A program made the position numbers and the translations under genes. A stretch of DNA of 32,568 nucleotides from assembly GCA_004211695.1 (NCBI GenBank), contig SEEV01000028.1, forward strand, positions 1 to 32,568. The letters are read 5' to 3'. This document shows, piece after piece, positions 8,844 to 17,807 of the stretch; position 1 is the stretch's first letter, and each line of letters begins with the position of its first letter. Under the pieces are notes generated by a model that saw only the letters and a list, made by a program, of their open reading frames with translations, made no database searches and had not been told where the DNA came from. Source of the DNA: Rhodococcus sp. (in: high G+C Gram-positive bacteria) (GTDB taxonomy: Bacteria > Actinomycetota > Actinomycetes > Mycobacteriales > Mycobacteriaceae).

Positions 8844-9623
8844 TTACGCGGATTTCATCCACTCACCACAAGGCTCGTCGCGCAGGCCGAGCACCCGCAC
8901 CCAAATATCGTTGAGCACTTCGTCATCGCGATCGGGGTGGCCGCTCTTTTCACCGCCGACGAACCACCAGTAGCACTGGTTGCTCGTCATCGATACCAGA
9001 GCAGCGGCCGTACTGGTCGGGTGTATCGCCGGATCCGCGTAGCCCTGCTTCTGCCACGCCCGTATACGCCGGGCGACTCGGTCTATGTGACGCTTGCGGC
9101 CGATCTGCCGGAAACTCCCGGTCTCCGCGTCCATGGTCGATACCTGCTCCACCAACCCGTAGAACGCCGCGTTCTCCCGATAAACCTCGATGTATCGACG
9201 ATTGGCTTCACGTAGGTCATCGACCGGACTCACGTGCGCAGGGTCCGCCCGATACGTGACAGCTTGGTCGATCTGATCGCCCATCTCGGATGTCAAGGCC
9301 TGGAATGCATCCAGTTTCGACGGGAAGTAGGTGTAGAAGCTTCCCCTCGAAACATTCGCCTCCTGCACAATGTCTTCGACGTTGACGTCGATGTATCCAT
9401 CCCGTTCGAAGACCCGCCGAGCCGCATCGAGGATTTCTCGACGCCGCCGCTGACCGCGCGCAGTTCCCTGCCGAGAATGGGTCTCGCGGCGCTTCGCCGC
9501 AGTCCCCGCGGGCGTCCATCCCCCACGAGTCCGCGGGCCCTTGCCGTTTCGGTCCCGTGCTGTCGATGGATTTCCCATCTCCCCTGCACCATTCGAGCTG
9601 GGGACATCCTTAGACGACGGCAT
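8844..9623 (-). CDS. TetR-family regulator, predicted repressor of cluster A
   Basis: The 259-residue protein has a TetR HTH at residues 62-108 (REILDAARRVFERDGY, then VSRGSFYTYFPSKLDAF), followed by an all-helical ligand domain. Upstream of the HTH is an unusual 60-residue Arg/Lys/Gly-rich extension with no recognisable fold. ATG 9623 is preferred over the ATG at 9656 because GGAGAAAGGA lies just upstream; a later Met (residue 16) would shorten but not remove the extension. Its promoter contains a variant of the palindrome also found before the MFS gene, the eight-gene operon and the crotonase/racemase pair, so it is the natural candidate to bind all four. The inducer is probably a CoA thioester of the pathway (inference). 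Confidence 0.9.
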   Translation of the reverse strand: MPSSKDVPSSNGAGEMGNPSTARDRNGKGPRTRGGWTPAGTAAKRRETHSRQGTARGQRRRREILDAARRVFERDGYIDVNVEDIVQEANVSRGSFYTYFPSKLDAFQALTSEMGDQIDQAVTYRADPAHVSPVDDLREANRRYIEVYRENAAFYGLVEQVSTMDAETGSFRQIGRKRHIDRVARRIRAWQKQGYADPAIHPTSTAAALVSMTSNQCYWWFVGGEKSGHPDRDDEVLNDIWVRVLGLRDEPCGEWMKSA

Positions 9624-9671
9624 TGAGTATCCTTTCTCCGCCGACCATCGGCACATCGCACGGGACGTAAT

Positions 9672-9692
9672 TCGACATAGTTATCGACTATA
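9672..9692 (-). promoter_or_regulatory. Operator copy 2 and -10 element of the TetR gene
   Basis: TCGACA-TAGT-TATCGA (9672-9687) matches the cluster palindrome with one mismatch in the right arm. On the minus strand it touches a strong -10 hexamer TATAGT (9692-9687), so the operator lies at the start site, as at copies 1 and 3. No clear -35 is seen at 17 bases. The weaker match would suit an autoregulated promoter. Confidence 0.65.
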
Positions 9693-9801
9693 CCGCAGGC
9701 GGCCCTCAGCAGAAGCGCAACGCGTTCAGCGTGCAGATGGGGCGCAAACCCCTGCAACCCGCCGAGAGTTCGATCGTCGGCAACTCGGTCCATCTCGCCG
9801 A

Positions 9802-10935
9802 TCAGAGCAACTCGAGGATCGTGGCGTTGGCCATTCCCCCGGCCTCGCACATCGACTGCAACCCGTATCGGATCTCGTTGTCCCGCATGTGATGAACGAG
9901 CCGAGTCATCAGGACGGCACCGGACCCACCCAGCGGATGGCCGACGGCGATTGCGCCACCGAGCGGATTCAGCCGGTCCATGGTCACACCGGTCTCCTTC
10001 TGCCATGCGAGCGGCACGGGTGCGAACGCCTCGTTGATCTCGAACGCGCCGATGTCGTCCACGGTCAGGCCTGCCCGGCTCAACGCCTTGGCGGTGGCCG
10101 CGATCGGTGCCGTGAGCATGATCAGCGGGTCGTCGCCCAGGGCGACCGCGGTGTGCACCCGGACAATCGGCTTCCAGCCCTGCTTGGCCGCGTACTCGCT
10201 GGTGGTGATGAGCAGCGCTCCTGAACCGTCGGAGATCTGCGACGAATTGCCGGCATGGATGACACCGTCCTCTCTGAAAACCGGCTTCAGGTTGGCCAAC
10301 GTCTCCAGCGACCCGTTGCGGCGGATGCCCTCGTCCTGGGAAAGCGTGTCGGTGGGGACCATCTGCCGGTCGAACGCTCCCGAGTCTGCTGCGGCCGCCG
10401 CCAGTGCATGGGAGCGGAGGGCGTACTCGTCGAGTTCGGTCCGCGACAGCGACCATTTCTCCGCCACCATCTCGGCACCGGCGCCTTGGCTGAACTGGTC
10501 GACGCCGTAGCGCTGGGTGACCTCGGTCGGGTAGGACTGGCCCAGAATGGTGCCGGCCGATCCCATCGGCACGCGGGACATCGCCTCCACCCCACCGGCG
10601 ACGACAACGTCGTTCTGGCCGGAGATGACGGTGGCCGCGGCGAACGACACTGCCTGCTGGCTGGACCCGCAGGCGCGGGTCACCGTGGTGCCGGGAACGG
10701 TTTCGGGCCACCGCGCCGCGAGCGCCGCGATGCGGGCGATGTTGCCCGACTGCTCCCCGACTTGGCTGACACAGCCCCAGATCACGTCGTCGACGGTCAG
10801 CGGATCCAGGCCGTTGCGCTCCGCGAGGGCGGACAGAACGTGCGCGGAAAGACGTGCAGGGTGGAACCCGGACAATGCGCCGTTGCGCCGCCCGATCGGG
10901 GTGCGGACCGCATCGACGATAACGGCATCGCGCAT
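9802..10935 (-). CDS. Thiolase (acetyl-CoA acetyltransferase family)
   Basis: This 377-residue thiolase would cleave the 3-ketoacyl-CoA with CoA, releasing acetyl- or propionyl-CoA. The nucleophile Cys89 sits in TRACGSSQQAV, NEAFA is present, His333 lies in GHPLGGSG, and the second cysteine Cys363 lies in SMCEAGGMANA. All catalytic residues of a degradative thiolase are there. The C-terminal motif CEAGG differs from the more common CxGGG. General layout resembles FadA5-like actinobacterial thiolases. ATG 10935 follows AGGAGAAC. It is the last gene of the minus-strand operon, 44 bp after the acyl-CoA ligase, and is followed by the separate promoter of the TetR gene. Confidence 0.94.
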   Translation of the reverse strand: MRDAVIVDAVRTPIGRRNGALSGFHPARLSAHVLSALAERNGLDPLTVDDVIWGCVSQVGEQSGNIARIAALAARWPETVPGTTVTRACGSSQQAVSFAAATVISGQNDVVVAGGVEAMSRVPMGSAGTILGQSYPTEVTQRYGVDQFSQGAGAEMVAEKWSLSRTELDEYALRSHALAAAAADSGAFDRQMVPTDTLSQDEGIRRNGSLETLANLKPVFREDGVIHAGNSSQISDGSGALLITTSEYAAKQGWKPIVRVHTAVALGDDPLIMLTAPIAATAKALSRAGLTVDDIGAFEINEAFAPVPLAWQKETGVTMDRLNPLGGAIAVGHPLGGSGAVLMTRLVHHMRDNEIRYGLQSMCEAGGMANATILELL

Positions 10936-10979
10936 GGAGTTCTCCTCAGAGATGGGGGTGGATGGGAAGGACAGGCCGG

Positions 10980-12599
10980 TCAGCGGCTGCTGTCGCCCGG
11001 GCTGGATTGGTTGGGCGGTCGTGTCGAATCACCGACGATTGATGCTCGCAGCTCGGCTCTACTCAATTTGCCGGTCGGCGTTCTCGGCAGGACGCGGAAC
11101 TCCAGGGTGCGAGGGCATTTGAACCGTGCGAGAGTGGACTTGCAATGTTCGAGCAACTCAGATGCCAGAGCATCACCGGCCTCACGGCCGGCGGCCGGTT
11201 CGACGACTGCGTGTACGGTCGCTCCCCATTCTCGGTCAGGCACACCGATCACGCCGGCGTCCATGACGGCCGGATGAGTCAGCAGTACCGCCTCGACTTC
11301 CGCCGGATAGATGTTGACTCCTCCGGAGATGATCAGATCCGAGCGGCGGTCGGAAAGATATAGCCAGCCGTCCTCGTCGAAATAGCCGACATCACCGGCG
11401 GTGAAGAAGTCGCCCTCACGTGCCTCTGCGGTCTTGGCCGGATCCTTGTAGTACTCGAAGGACGTGCTGTTGCGGATATAGATTCCGCCGATCTCGCCCG
11501 CGGGCAGTTCCCGTCCCTCCGCGTCGAGGATCTTGATCTCGGCGCCCGGCCACACGCGGCCCACAGTGCCGGGATGTTCGACCCATTCCTGTGCGGTCAC
11601 TGATGTACCGCCGCCCTCGGTCGCGGAGTAGTACTCGAACAGGATCGGCCCCCACCACTCGAGCATCGCCCATTTCTCGTGGACCGGGCACGGGGCAGCG
11701 GCGTGGACCACCGCCTCGAGCGAGGATACCTCGTAGCGGGTGCGCACCTCGGAGGGCAGTGCCAGCAGTCGGTGGAACATGGTCGGCACCATGTGGGTGT
11801 CCGTCACCCGGTACTTCTCGACGACCCTGAGGAACTCCTCCGGATTCCACTTGTCGAAGAGGATCAGTGGGCGGCCCATGTGCAGGGCGCTGATCGCGAA
11901 CCCGTTCGGTGCAGCATGGTAGAGCGGTGCGACGACGGCGTGCACGCCCGGACCGGGTTTGATGCCGTGCCGACGTTCCCGACCGGGAATCGATTCTGCA
12001 ACGGCGGCTTCCGGTGTCGTCTTCGGATTCTCTTTTCGCACGCCCTTGGGTCGTCCGGTGGTCCCCGAGGTGTAGAGCATGGACATCCCATGCTGTCTTA
12101 CTGCAGGATCAACGTCCCGCTCAGGGAGGCTCGAGGCATCGCGGAAGCCCGGAATCGCTGAACTGGCGAAGCGACAGTGCGCCGCGAGTCCGGCGGCATC
12201 CGCAGCCGCTGTTGCGGTGCCGGCGAGGTCCGCCTCGGAGCCGGTGAACAGCGCGCGTGCGTCGCTGTCTCGGACGATATAGGTGACCTCGTCGACAGAG
12301 AGATGCCAGTTGATCGCGGTCAGGTAGAGCCCGATCTGAGACGTCGCCAACTGCACTGCGACGAAAAGGGGTTCGTTCCGCATCAAGACGGCCACCGATT
12401 CGCCCGGTCGGAAACCCAGGTCCAGCAGTTCGCACGCGATCGCGTCCGCCCGTCCGAGTAGATCCCCGAATGTGGTTTGCGCGCGGGCCGGGTCGACGAC
12501 CGCGATTCGGTCGGGCTGCGCTCGTGCGATCTCCCAGAATCCCAGGGCCCCGTCGACGCGGGCCGCCGACAACTCGTCCTGTCTTTGTGTGGTGTTCAT
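10980..12599 (-). CDS. AMP-forming acyl-CoA synthetase
   Basis: This 539-residue ligase has LYTSGTTGRPKG at 175-186, YYSATEGGG in the middle, the hinge region FTAGDVGYFDEDGWLYLSDR, SGGVNIYPAEVE, and the C-terminal catalytic Lys511 in PTGKLS. It makes acyl-AMP and then acyl-CoA, and would be the entry step of cluster A. The group is the FadD/benzoate-CoA-ligase-like branch rather than the FAA1 branch of the ligase at 1454. The ATG at 12599 is chosen over an upstream frame (from 12743) because GGAGG stands at 12609-12605 and the extra 48 residues overlap the preceding gene. Operon position: 19 bp after an acyl-CoA dehydrogenase and 44 bp before the thiolase. Confidence 0.94.
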   Translation of the reverse strand: MNTTQRQDELSAARVDGALGFWEIARAQPDRIAVVDPARAQTTFGDLLGRADAIACELLDLGFRPGESVAVLMRNEPLFVAVQLATSQIGLYLTAINWHLSVDEVTYIVRDSDARALFTGSEADLAGTATAAADAAGLAAHCRFASSAIPGFRDASSLPERDVDPAVRQHGMSMLYTSGTTGRPKGVRKENPKTTPEAAVAESIPGRERRHGIKPGPGVHAVVAPLYHAAPNGFAISALHMGRPLILFDKWNPEEFLRVVEKYRVTDTHMVPTMFHRLLALPSEVRTRYEVSSLEAVVHAAAPCPVHEKWAMLEWWGPILFEYYSATEGGGTSVTAQEWVEHPGTVGRVWPGAEIKILDAEGRELPAGEIGGIYIRNSTSFEYYKDPAKTAEAREGDFFTAGDVGYFDEDGWLYLSDRRSDLIISGGVNIYPAEVEAVLLTHPAVMDAGVIGVPDREWGATVHAVVEPAAGREAGDALASELLEHCKSTLARFKCPRTLEFRVLPRTPTGKLSRAELRASIVGDSTRPPNQSSPGDSSR

Positions 12600-12618
12600 G
12601 GTGTCCTCCAACCGATAC

Positions 12619-13716
12619 TCAAAAGCCGAGAAGTGTTGCGACGACATCTTCGTGAGGTTCCGGGCCCCCGAGTATCTGGCCGCTCGCATGTGCGCGTTTG
12701 TAGTAGAAATGGGCGTCATGCTCCCAGGTATACGCGATACCACCGTGTAGTTGGATCATCTCGCGAGCCAGCCGAGGGTATTGGCGACTGCAGTACGCGA
12801 AGGCCGACCGGGCCGCCAGCGCAAACGCTGCGGGATCCTCGTCACCCGCCCGGCCGGCATCCCGAACGAGACCCGTGGCGAGCTCGACCACCGAATACAT
12901 GTCCGCGAGCCGATGTTTGACCGCCTGGAAGGAACCGATGGATCGGCCGAACTGCACGCGCATCTTCGCGTACTCCACGGTCAGCTCCACACTTCGGATG
13001 ATCCCGCCGAGCTGCTCCGCCGCAAGTGCATGCGCGGCATGGTCGATGATCCGGCTACGAGTGGATTCAGGGTCGACCGACCTCAACTGTCGCGACGGTG
13101 TGCCGTCGAAGTCGAGGCGGGCGACCGACCGTGTCGGGTCGGCGCTGACGAGTTCCGTCCGGGTGAGTCCCGGCGCGGTGGTCGAGACGAGATGGAACTC
13201 GAGTTCGCCGCCGGCGTCGACGGTCTCGACGACGATATGGTCGGCCGTCAGGCCGTCGAGGGCGAAGGGAACCGTTCCGGTCAGGCCCGCGGGACCACTA
13301 CGCACACCCGACTTCGAAGTGGGATCGTGATCGGACCAGGCGTACGTCATCCGAACGGAGCCGTCCGCGATCGAGGGCAGGTAGTCCTGACGCGCCGTCT
13401 CGTCGTCGAGGGCGAGCAATGCCTGCCCGCCCAGCACGATCGAGGACAGGAAGGGGGTCACCGCCAAGCTCCGCCCGAGTTCTTCCGTCACCACGGCCGC
13501 TTCGCGTATTCCCGAGCCGGTACCGCCGTACTTGTCAGGGATGGCGATGCCGGCAAGTCCCATTTGCTGTGCCATTGCCGTCCACAGGTCCTGGGGTTGG
13601 TCCACTCCGCCGCCGGCGACGAACGAGCGTACCCGCTCCAGGGAACATTTGGCGGCGATTACCTTACGTACCGACGAGCGTAGTTCTTCCTGCTCATCCG
13701 TCAGGACTAATGTCAC
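12619..13716 (-). CDS. Acyl-CoA dehydrogenase, partner subunit of a heteromeric pair
   Basis: This 365-residue ACAD-fold protein starts at a GTG that overlaps the stop of the preceding ACAD (GTGA), with GGAGGG upstream. The N-terminal region contains GLAGIAIPDKYGGTG. The C-terminal part contains FGRSIGSFQAVKHRLADMY and QLHGGIAYTWEHDAHFYYKRAH, the signature of the smaller chain in the alpha2beta2 FadE enzymes of actinobacteria. The usual GGTxEI motif with the C-terminal catalytic glutamate is absent, and the middle AMSEPxxGSD motif is degenerate (TYAWSDHDP). It therefore probably works only together with the subunit at 13713-14936. Heteromeric ACADs of this kind act on sterol or cyclic side chains in characterised cases. 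Confidence 0.92.
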   Translation of the reverse strand: MTLVLTDEQEELRSSVRKVIAAKCSLERVRSFVAGGGVDQPQDLWTAMAQQMGLAGIAIPDKYGGTGSGIREAAVVTEELGRSLAVTPFLSSIVLGGQALLALDDETARQDYLPSIADGSVRMTYAWSDHDPTSKSGVRSGPAGLTGTVPFALDGLTADHIVVETVDAGGELEFHLVSTTAPGLTRTELVSADPTRSVARLDFDGTPSRQLRSVDPESTRSRIIDHAAHALAAEQLGGIIRSVELTVEYAKMRVQFGRSIGSFQAVKHRLADMYSVVELATGLVRDAGRAGDEDPAAFALAARSAFAYCSRQYPRLAREMIQLHGGIAYTWEHDAHFYYKRAHASGQILGGPEPHEDVVATLLGF

Positions 13717-14936
13717 GATCCCTCCCCTGTCTGGAAAGCACTTTCGGACCGGCCGCGGTGTGTACCGCTTCTGAGTTCCCGAAAGGCGATGTCACGGTCG
13801 ACCGTCGGTTCCCGGGGCAATCCGAGCACCCGTTCACCGATGATGTTGCGTTGGATTTCGTTGGTGCCGCCCGCGATCGCCGCGGACGGTGCGGCATTGA
13901 TCGCCCGGGCGATCTCTGCGGCGGTGTCGTCGCCTGTATCCCACCCGACCGCGGCGGGTCCGCTCAATCGGACTGCGAGCCCTGCTGCTCGCCGGGTGAG
14001 TTCAGCGCCGACGAGCTTGGCGATCGAACCACGTGCGCCGAGGTCGACGCCCTTCTTCCGCTCTTCGTTGAGCCGAACTCCCAAGAGCATTGCCGCACGC
14101 TCGTCGATCGACAGCCGAACCAACTCGCTACGCAGGAGCGGATGGGCGATCTTGCCGCGCTGCCGCGCGAGCTTCACCAAATTGGGGGCCGACAACGTAT
14201 TCGACTGCTTGCGCGGTGCAGTCCCGATCGCGATCCGCTCGAACTTCAGCATCGAGACAGCCGCGTTCCATCCGTCGTCGACGGTACCGACGACCGCGTC
14301 GAGAGGGAGACGGACGGAGTCGAAGTACACTTCGTTGAAGTACGCACCACCCGACATGTCCTTCAATGGGCGCACGTCGACCCCGATCTCGTGCATGTCG
14401 ACGACGAACATCGTGATGCCCTGGTGTTTGGGAACATCGACATTCGTCCGTGCCAGCAATATTCCATGATCAGCGTAGTGGGCGCGTGAGGTCCACACCT
14501 TCTGCCCTGTGACCACCCAACCGGCGTCGTCCCGAGTGGCGCGGGTCTGCAGACTTGCGACGTCCGACCCCGCACCGGGTTCCGAGAACAGCTGGCACCA
14601 GATGTCCTCACCACGAAGAATCTTCCGCAGGTTCAGGTCGCGCTGGGACGCGGTGCCGCGTTCCCTCAGGATGGGTGCGCACATTCCGATGCCGACCCCG
14701 AAGGGTTCGGCGGGCAACCTGTAGCTTCCGGCTTCCTCGTGGTACGCCCGCTCGTGCTCTGCGGATAGTTCCTGACCACCGTCTTCCCTCGGCCAGGTGA
14801 TCGCGACGAACCCTGCATCGTACTGTGCGGCTTGGAATGCTTTTGCCGCCGCGAGATCGTGCGAGATGTCCGTTCGCGGTGCATGTGCGTGGAGCCACGC
14901 CCGGGCGCGTGCTCGAAACTCGTCGATGTTTTCCAT
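13713..14936 (-). CDS. Acyl-CoA dehydrogenase, GGTNEI-bearing subunit of a heteromeric pair
   Basis: This 407-residue protein has QLFSEPGAGSDVA near residue 120, VTGQKVWTS, and IAGGTNEIQRNIIGERVLGLPREP near the C-terminus. Glu360 of GGTNE is the usual position of the base in short/medium-chain ACADs. This type (with ERVLGLPREP) is typically encoded next to, and purified with, a smaller ACAD-fold partner, here the gene at 12619-13716, coupled by GTGA. The C-terminal tail after LPREP is about 25 residues of low-conservation sequence. ATG 14936 has AGGAAG upstream. It lies 14 bp after the MaoC gene. A very similar pair occurs at 26074-28448 in cluster B. Confidence 0.93.
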   Translation of the reverse strand: MENIDEFRARARAWLHAHAPRTDISHDLAAAKAFQAAQYDAGFVAITWPREDGGQELSAEHERAYHEEAGSYRLPAEPFGVGIGMCAPILRERGTASQRDLNLRKILRGEDIWCQLFSEPGAGSDVASLQTRATRDDAGWVVTGQKVWTSRAHYADHGILLARTNVDVPKHQGITMFVVDMHEIGVDVRPLKDMSGGAYFNEVYFDSVRLPLDAVVGTVDDGWNAAVSMLKFERIAIGTAPRKQSNTLSAPNLVKLARQRGKIAHPLLRSELVRLSIDERAAMLLGVRLNEERKKGVDLGARGSIAKLVGAELTRRAAGLAVRLSGPAAVGWDTGDDTAAEIARAINAAPSAAIAGGTNEIQRNIIGERVLGLPREPTVDRDIAFRELRSGTHRGRSESAFQTGEGS

Positions 14937-14950
14937 GGCGTCGTTACTTC

Positions 14951-15799
14951 CTAACGGGTGGTCAGCACACCGCGGTCGAGAACGGTTTCCCCGCTCGAAT
15001 CAGTGGTCCGGAACAGGTGCGTCTTGTCGTCGCTCCACACCGACACGGTGAGGCGCTCGCCGGGCACGACCGGCTTGCTGAATCTGCCGTTGATCGACGC
15101 CATTCGGTCTGCAGCCACGCCGATCGCACGGAGCACCACTCGGGCGCTGACCCCGAAGGTGCAGAGGCCGTGCAGAATCGGTGCGGTGAAACCGCCGCGG
15201 GCGGCGAATGCGGGATCCGAGTGCAGCGGATTGCGGTCACCCGACAAGCGGTAGAGGAGCGCCTGGTCACTGCGTGTGGCCGCCGAGACGACCTGATCCG
15301 GCTCCCCTTCGGGCGCCGACCAGCCGGCCGCTGGATCCCGCGGGCCTCCGAAGCCGCCGGCACCGCGGATGAAGATCGCGCCCTGCGTGGTGAAGATCTT
15401 CTCGCCCGTCTCCAAGTCGACCGCTTCGGCGCTCGTCCTCACGAGGGCTCCCGAACCCTTGTCGTAGATTCCCGTCACCGTATTGGTCAGGCTCGCCTTC
15501 CCCTCGACGGGAAGCGGCCGGTGCATGATAAGCCCCTGTCCGGCATGGACGACTTTGGTGCGATCGACCTCACCGATGTCGACCTTGAGTCCGGGCGCCC
15601 GCTGCGCGAGCACGATTGCGTAGGTGGGCAGAACCTGCTGCGGTACGCCCTCGGTGTTCTCCGTGGTGAATTCGAGCTCTTGTGCCGAGTCGTCCTGTCC
15701 GGCTCCGACGCCGAGCGCATACAGCAACGCGTCGAAGGATGTCCAGCTCACGGTGTCGGGACCGGCGCTGCGGCCGACTGCCTGCAGATCCAGAGTCAC
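14951..15799 (-). CDS. Two-domain MaoC-type enoyl-CoA hydratase 2
   Basis: This 282-residue double hot-dog protein is of the hydratase-2 type found in peroxisomal multifunctional enzyme 2. The hydratase motif YRLSGDRNPLHSDP is in the C-terminal hot dog, with Asp188 and His193 as the catalytic pair, followed by FTAPILHGLCTFG. The N-terminal half is the non-catalytic hot dog. It hydrates trans-2-enoyl-CoA to the (R)-3-hydroxyacyl-CoA in characterised members. The start is a GTG at 15799 that overlaps the stop of the SDR gene (GTGA); the much longer frame reaching 16387 runs inside the SDR gene and is not family-like. Adjacent SDR plus hydratase 2 equals the two catalytic domains of MFE-2, encoded here as separate coupled genes. 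Confidence 0.93.
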   Translation of the reverse strand: MTLDLQAVGRSAGPDTVSWTSFDALLYALGVGAGQDDSAQELEFTTENTEGVPQQVLPTYAIVLAQRAPGLKVDIGEVDRTKVVHAGQGLIMHRPLPVEGKASLTNTVTGIYDKGSGALVRTSAEAVDLETGEKIFTTQGAIFIRGAGGFGGPRDPAAGWSAPEGEPDQVVSAATRSDQALLYRLSGDRNPLHSDPAFAARGGFTAPILHGLCTFGVSARVVLRAIGVAADRMASINGRFSKPVVPGERLTVSVWSDDKTHLFRTTDSSGETVLDRGVLTTR

Positions 15800-16737
15800 G
15801 ACGCCGCCACCGCATGCTTGGGCCGACCATCCGTACCGGCGTTCGGGCGGGACTGGGAGACCAGGTCGGGGATGATGGCGTCGAGCTCTTCGACACGCCA
15901 GCGCCGGTCCACCTCGACCGTCGGGCCGCTGACCCATCCCTCGGCGACCGTGATCTTCCCTCCGCGCAGCCCGAACACGCGGCCGGTGATGTCCCGGGCT
16001 GCCGGGCCGGCGAGCCAGACCACCGCCGGGGCGATATTGTCGGGATCGAAAGCGTCGAAGTCGCTTTCGGGCTGGTCGAACTTCGCCTTGATCTTGCTGA
16101 ACACGTCCTCGGTCAGACGGCTGAGGGCGGTCGGGTAGATCGCGTTGACGGTCACGCCGTAGCGGGCGACCTCCTGGGCGGTGATCACGGTGAAGGCGGC
16201 GATTCCCGCCTTGGCAGCGCCGTAGTTGGCTTGGCCCGGGTTGCAGTACAGCCCCGAGGAGGAGGACGTGTTGATCACGCGTGCGTCGACGGGCTTGCCT
16301 GCCTTGTGTTGCTCGCGCCAGTACTGCACTGCGTAGTGCGTAGGTCCGAAGGTTCCTCGAAGGTGTACGCGAATGACCGAATCCCACTCCTGGAAAGACA
16401 TGTTGGCGACGGTGCGGTCGCGCAGGATGCCGGCGTTGTTGACGAGAACGTCGAGCCCGCCGTAGGTGGCGATCGCGGTATCGATGAGGTTGCGCGCACC
16501 CTGTTCGTCGGCGACGTCATCGGTGTTGGCGACCGCGTCACCCCCTGCCGCGACGATCTCGGCGACGACGTCGTCAGCCGGTCCGCCGCTGCCCGAACCC
16601 GAGCCGTCCGCGAGACCTCCGAAGTCGTTCACCACGACCTTGGCTCCGTGTCGCGCGAATTCGAGCGCATAACCCCGCCCGATTCCTCGGCCGGCACCGG
16701 TGATGACGACAACCTTGCCGTCCAAAATTCCGTTCAT
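15796..16737 (-). CDS. SDR-family 3-hydroxyacyl-CoA dehydrogenase (MFE-2 type)
   Basis: This 313-residue short-chain dehydrogenase has TGAGRGIGRG (13-22) for nucleotide binding, NNAG at 100-103, Ser159-161, and the active-site YGAAK with Tyr172 and Lys176. The insertion NDFGGLADGSGSGSG after the second beta strand and the about 300-residue length match the dehydrogenase domain of multifunctional enzyme 2 (human HSD17B4). That domain oxidises (R)-3-hydroxyacyl-CoA with NAD. It would take the product of the hydratase encoded immediately downstream. ATG 16737 shares one base with the stop of the upstream ACAD (TGATG). An upstream extension from 16896 lies inside that ACAD and lacks family features. 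Confidence 0.93.
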   Translation of the reverse strand: MNGILDGKVVVITGAGRGIGRGYALEFARHGAKVVVNDFGGLADGSGSGSGGPADDVVAEIVAAGGDAVANTDDVADEQGARNLIDTAIATYGGLDVLVNNAGILRDRTVANMSFQEWDSVIRVHLRGTFGPTHYAVQYWREQHKAGKPVDARVINTSSSSGLYCNPGQANYGAAKAGIAAFTVITAQEVARYGVTVNAIYPTALSRLTEDVFSKIKAKFDQPESDFDAFDPDNIAPAVVWLAGPAARDITGRVFGLRGGKITVAEGWVSGPTVEVDRRWRVEELDAIIPDLVSQSRPNAGTDGRPKHAVAAS

Positions 16738-17807
16738 CAGTTTTGTCCTTCGTTCGTAGTTGCGGTGATCAGGTTCCACAGCCCATCGGAGCCTCGATGG
16801 GAGATGGTCGTTCCGAGGCGCCGGGCCCATGCGGTCTCGGCGCCGAACTCGTCGCGCCACGACCACAGGCGGCGGGTGAACCAGTGGAGGTGGCATTCCC
16901 GCGTGGTGCCCATTGCACCGTGTATCTGGTGTGCGTTCGCCGCGCCCTGAGTGGCGGCTTCGCCGGCGATGATCTTCGCGATCATCGCGTCGTCGAGCCG
17001 ATGGGAGACCACCGCGACCTCGGCGGCCATGCGCGCCTGTGCCACAGATTCACCGAGGAGAGTGATCAACTGTCCGACTGCTTGAAACCGGGCGATGGGC
17101 CGGCCGAACTGGTGGCGCTCTTTCGCGTGCCGGACCGTGAGTTCGAGGGTCTTCTCGAGTGCCCCGGCGATCTGCAGAGCTCGGACCGCTGCTCCACGGG
17201 CACGCCATGTCTCGGCGTCGAGGCTGATCCTGGATGCCAGGATCGCGGTGCCGACCCGCACGTCGCGCATGATCACGGTGTCGCGTGGCTCGCCGGCCAG
17301 GTTGCGTCCGGCCGCGATCTCGACCTCGGTGGTGGGGACCGCCGCAAGGACCGGCCCGTCAGCGCTCTCGGCGAGAACGACTATCTGCGCCGAAATCCGC
17401 GCCCACGCCACCGCGGTCGCTCGTCCGTTGAGCGTCCACTCGGCCGACGCCCTTTCGGCATGTATTTCGCCGGGCTCCGGAGCCACCGAGACGGGACCAT
17501 CCGGCAGCGGCAACCCCGCCGACGCCAGGACGGGTCCGGCGATGAGCAGCGCCTCGGCCAGTGGTACCTGGGCAGCCGAATAGGCTGCGAGCCGTACGAG
17601 TTCGGCGGCCTCGATCACCGTCCCGCCGCTACCGCCGCCCGATTCGTCGATGCCGACCCGCGTGAGTCCGCTGTCGGACAAAGTGTTCCACAGTGCCTCC
17701 GACCAGCCGGCCTTCTCGGCTTCACCGAGCCTTTCAGGGCTACAGTGCTCCGCGAACATGCGGAGCGCAGTCTCGGTCAGGATCGGGTCGATCGTTGCGG
17801 CGGTCAT
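16737..17807 (-). CDS. Acyl-CoA dehydrogenase, partner subunit (first pair of cluster A)
   Basis: This 356-residue ACAD-fold protein is of the smaller-chain kind. Its C-terminal half has RHAKERHQFGRPIARFQAVG, NAHQIHGAMGTTRECHLHWF and TRRLWSWRDEFG. The GGTxEI motif is missing and the N-terminal flavin region is weakly conserved (VGIDESGGGSGG), so it probably cannot act alone. Its ATG overlaps the stop of the ACAD at 17804-18937 (ATGA), which points to equal synthesis of the two chains and an alpha2beta2 enzyme. The function inferred is dehydrogenation of a bulky or branched acyl-CoA. It is followed without a gap by the SDR gene. Confidence 0.9.
   Translation of the reverse strand: MTAATIDPILTETALRMFAEHCSPERLGEAEKAGWSEALWNTLSDSGLTRVGIDESGGGSGGTVIEAAELVRLAAYSAAQVPLAEALLIAGPVLASAGLPLPDGPVSVAPEPGEIHAERASAEWTLNGRATAVAWARISAQIVVLAESADGPVLAAVPTTEVEIAAGRNLAGEPRDTVIMRDVRVGTAILASRISLDAETWRARGAAVRALQIAGALEKTLELTVRHAKERHQFGRPIARFQAVGQLITLLGESVAQARMAAEVAVVSHRLDDAMIAKIIAGEAATQGAANAHQIHGAMGTTRECHLHWFTRRLWSWRDEFGAETAWARRLGTTISHRGSDGLWNLITATTNEGQN

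Noticed and set aside
8426..8914. Plus-strand open frames between the MFS and TetR genes
   Set aside because: They are low-complexity, Arg/Ser/Pro-rich, lack ribosome sites and overlap the end of the TetR gene in antisense.
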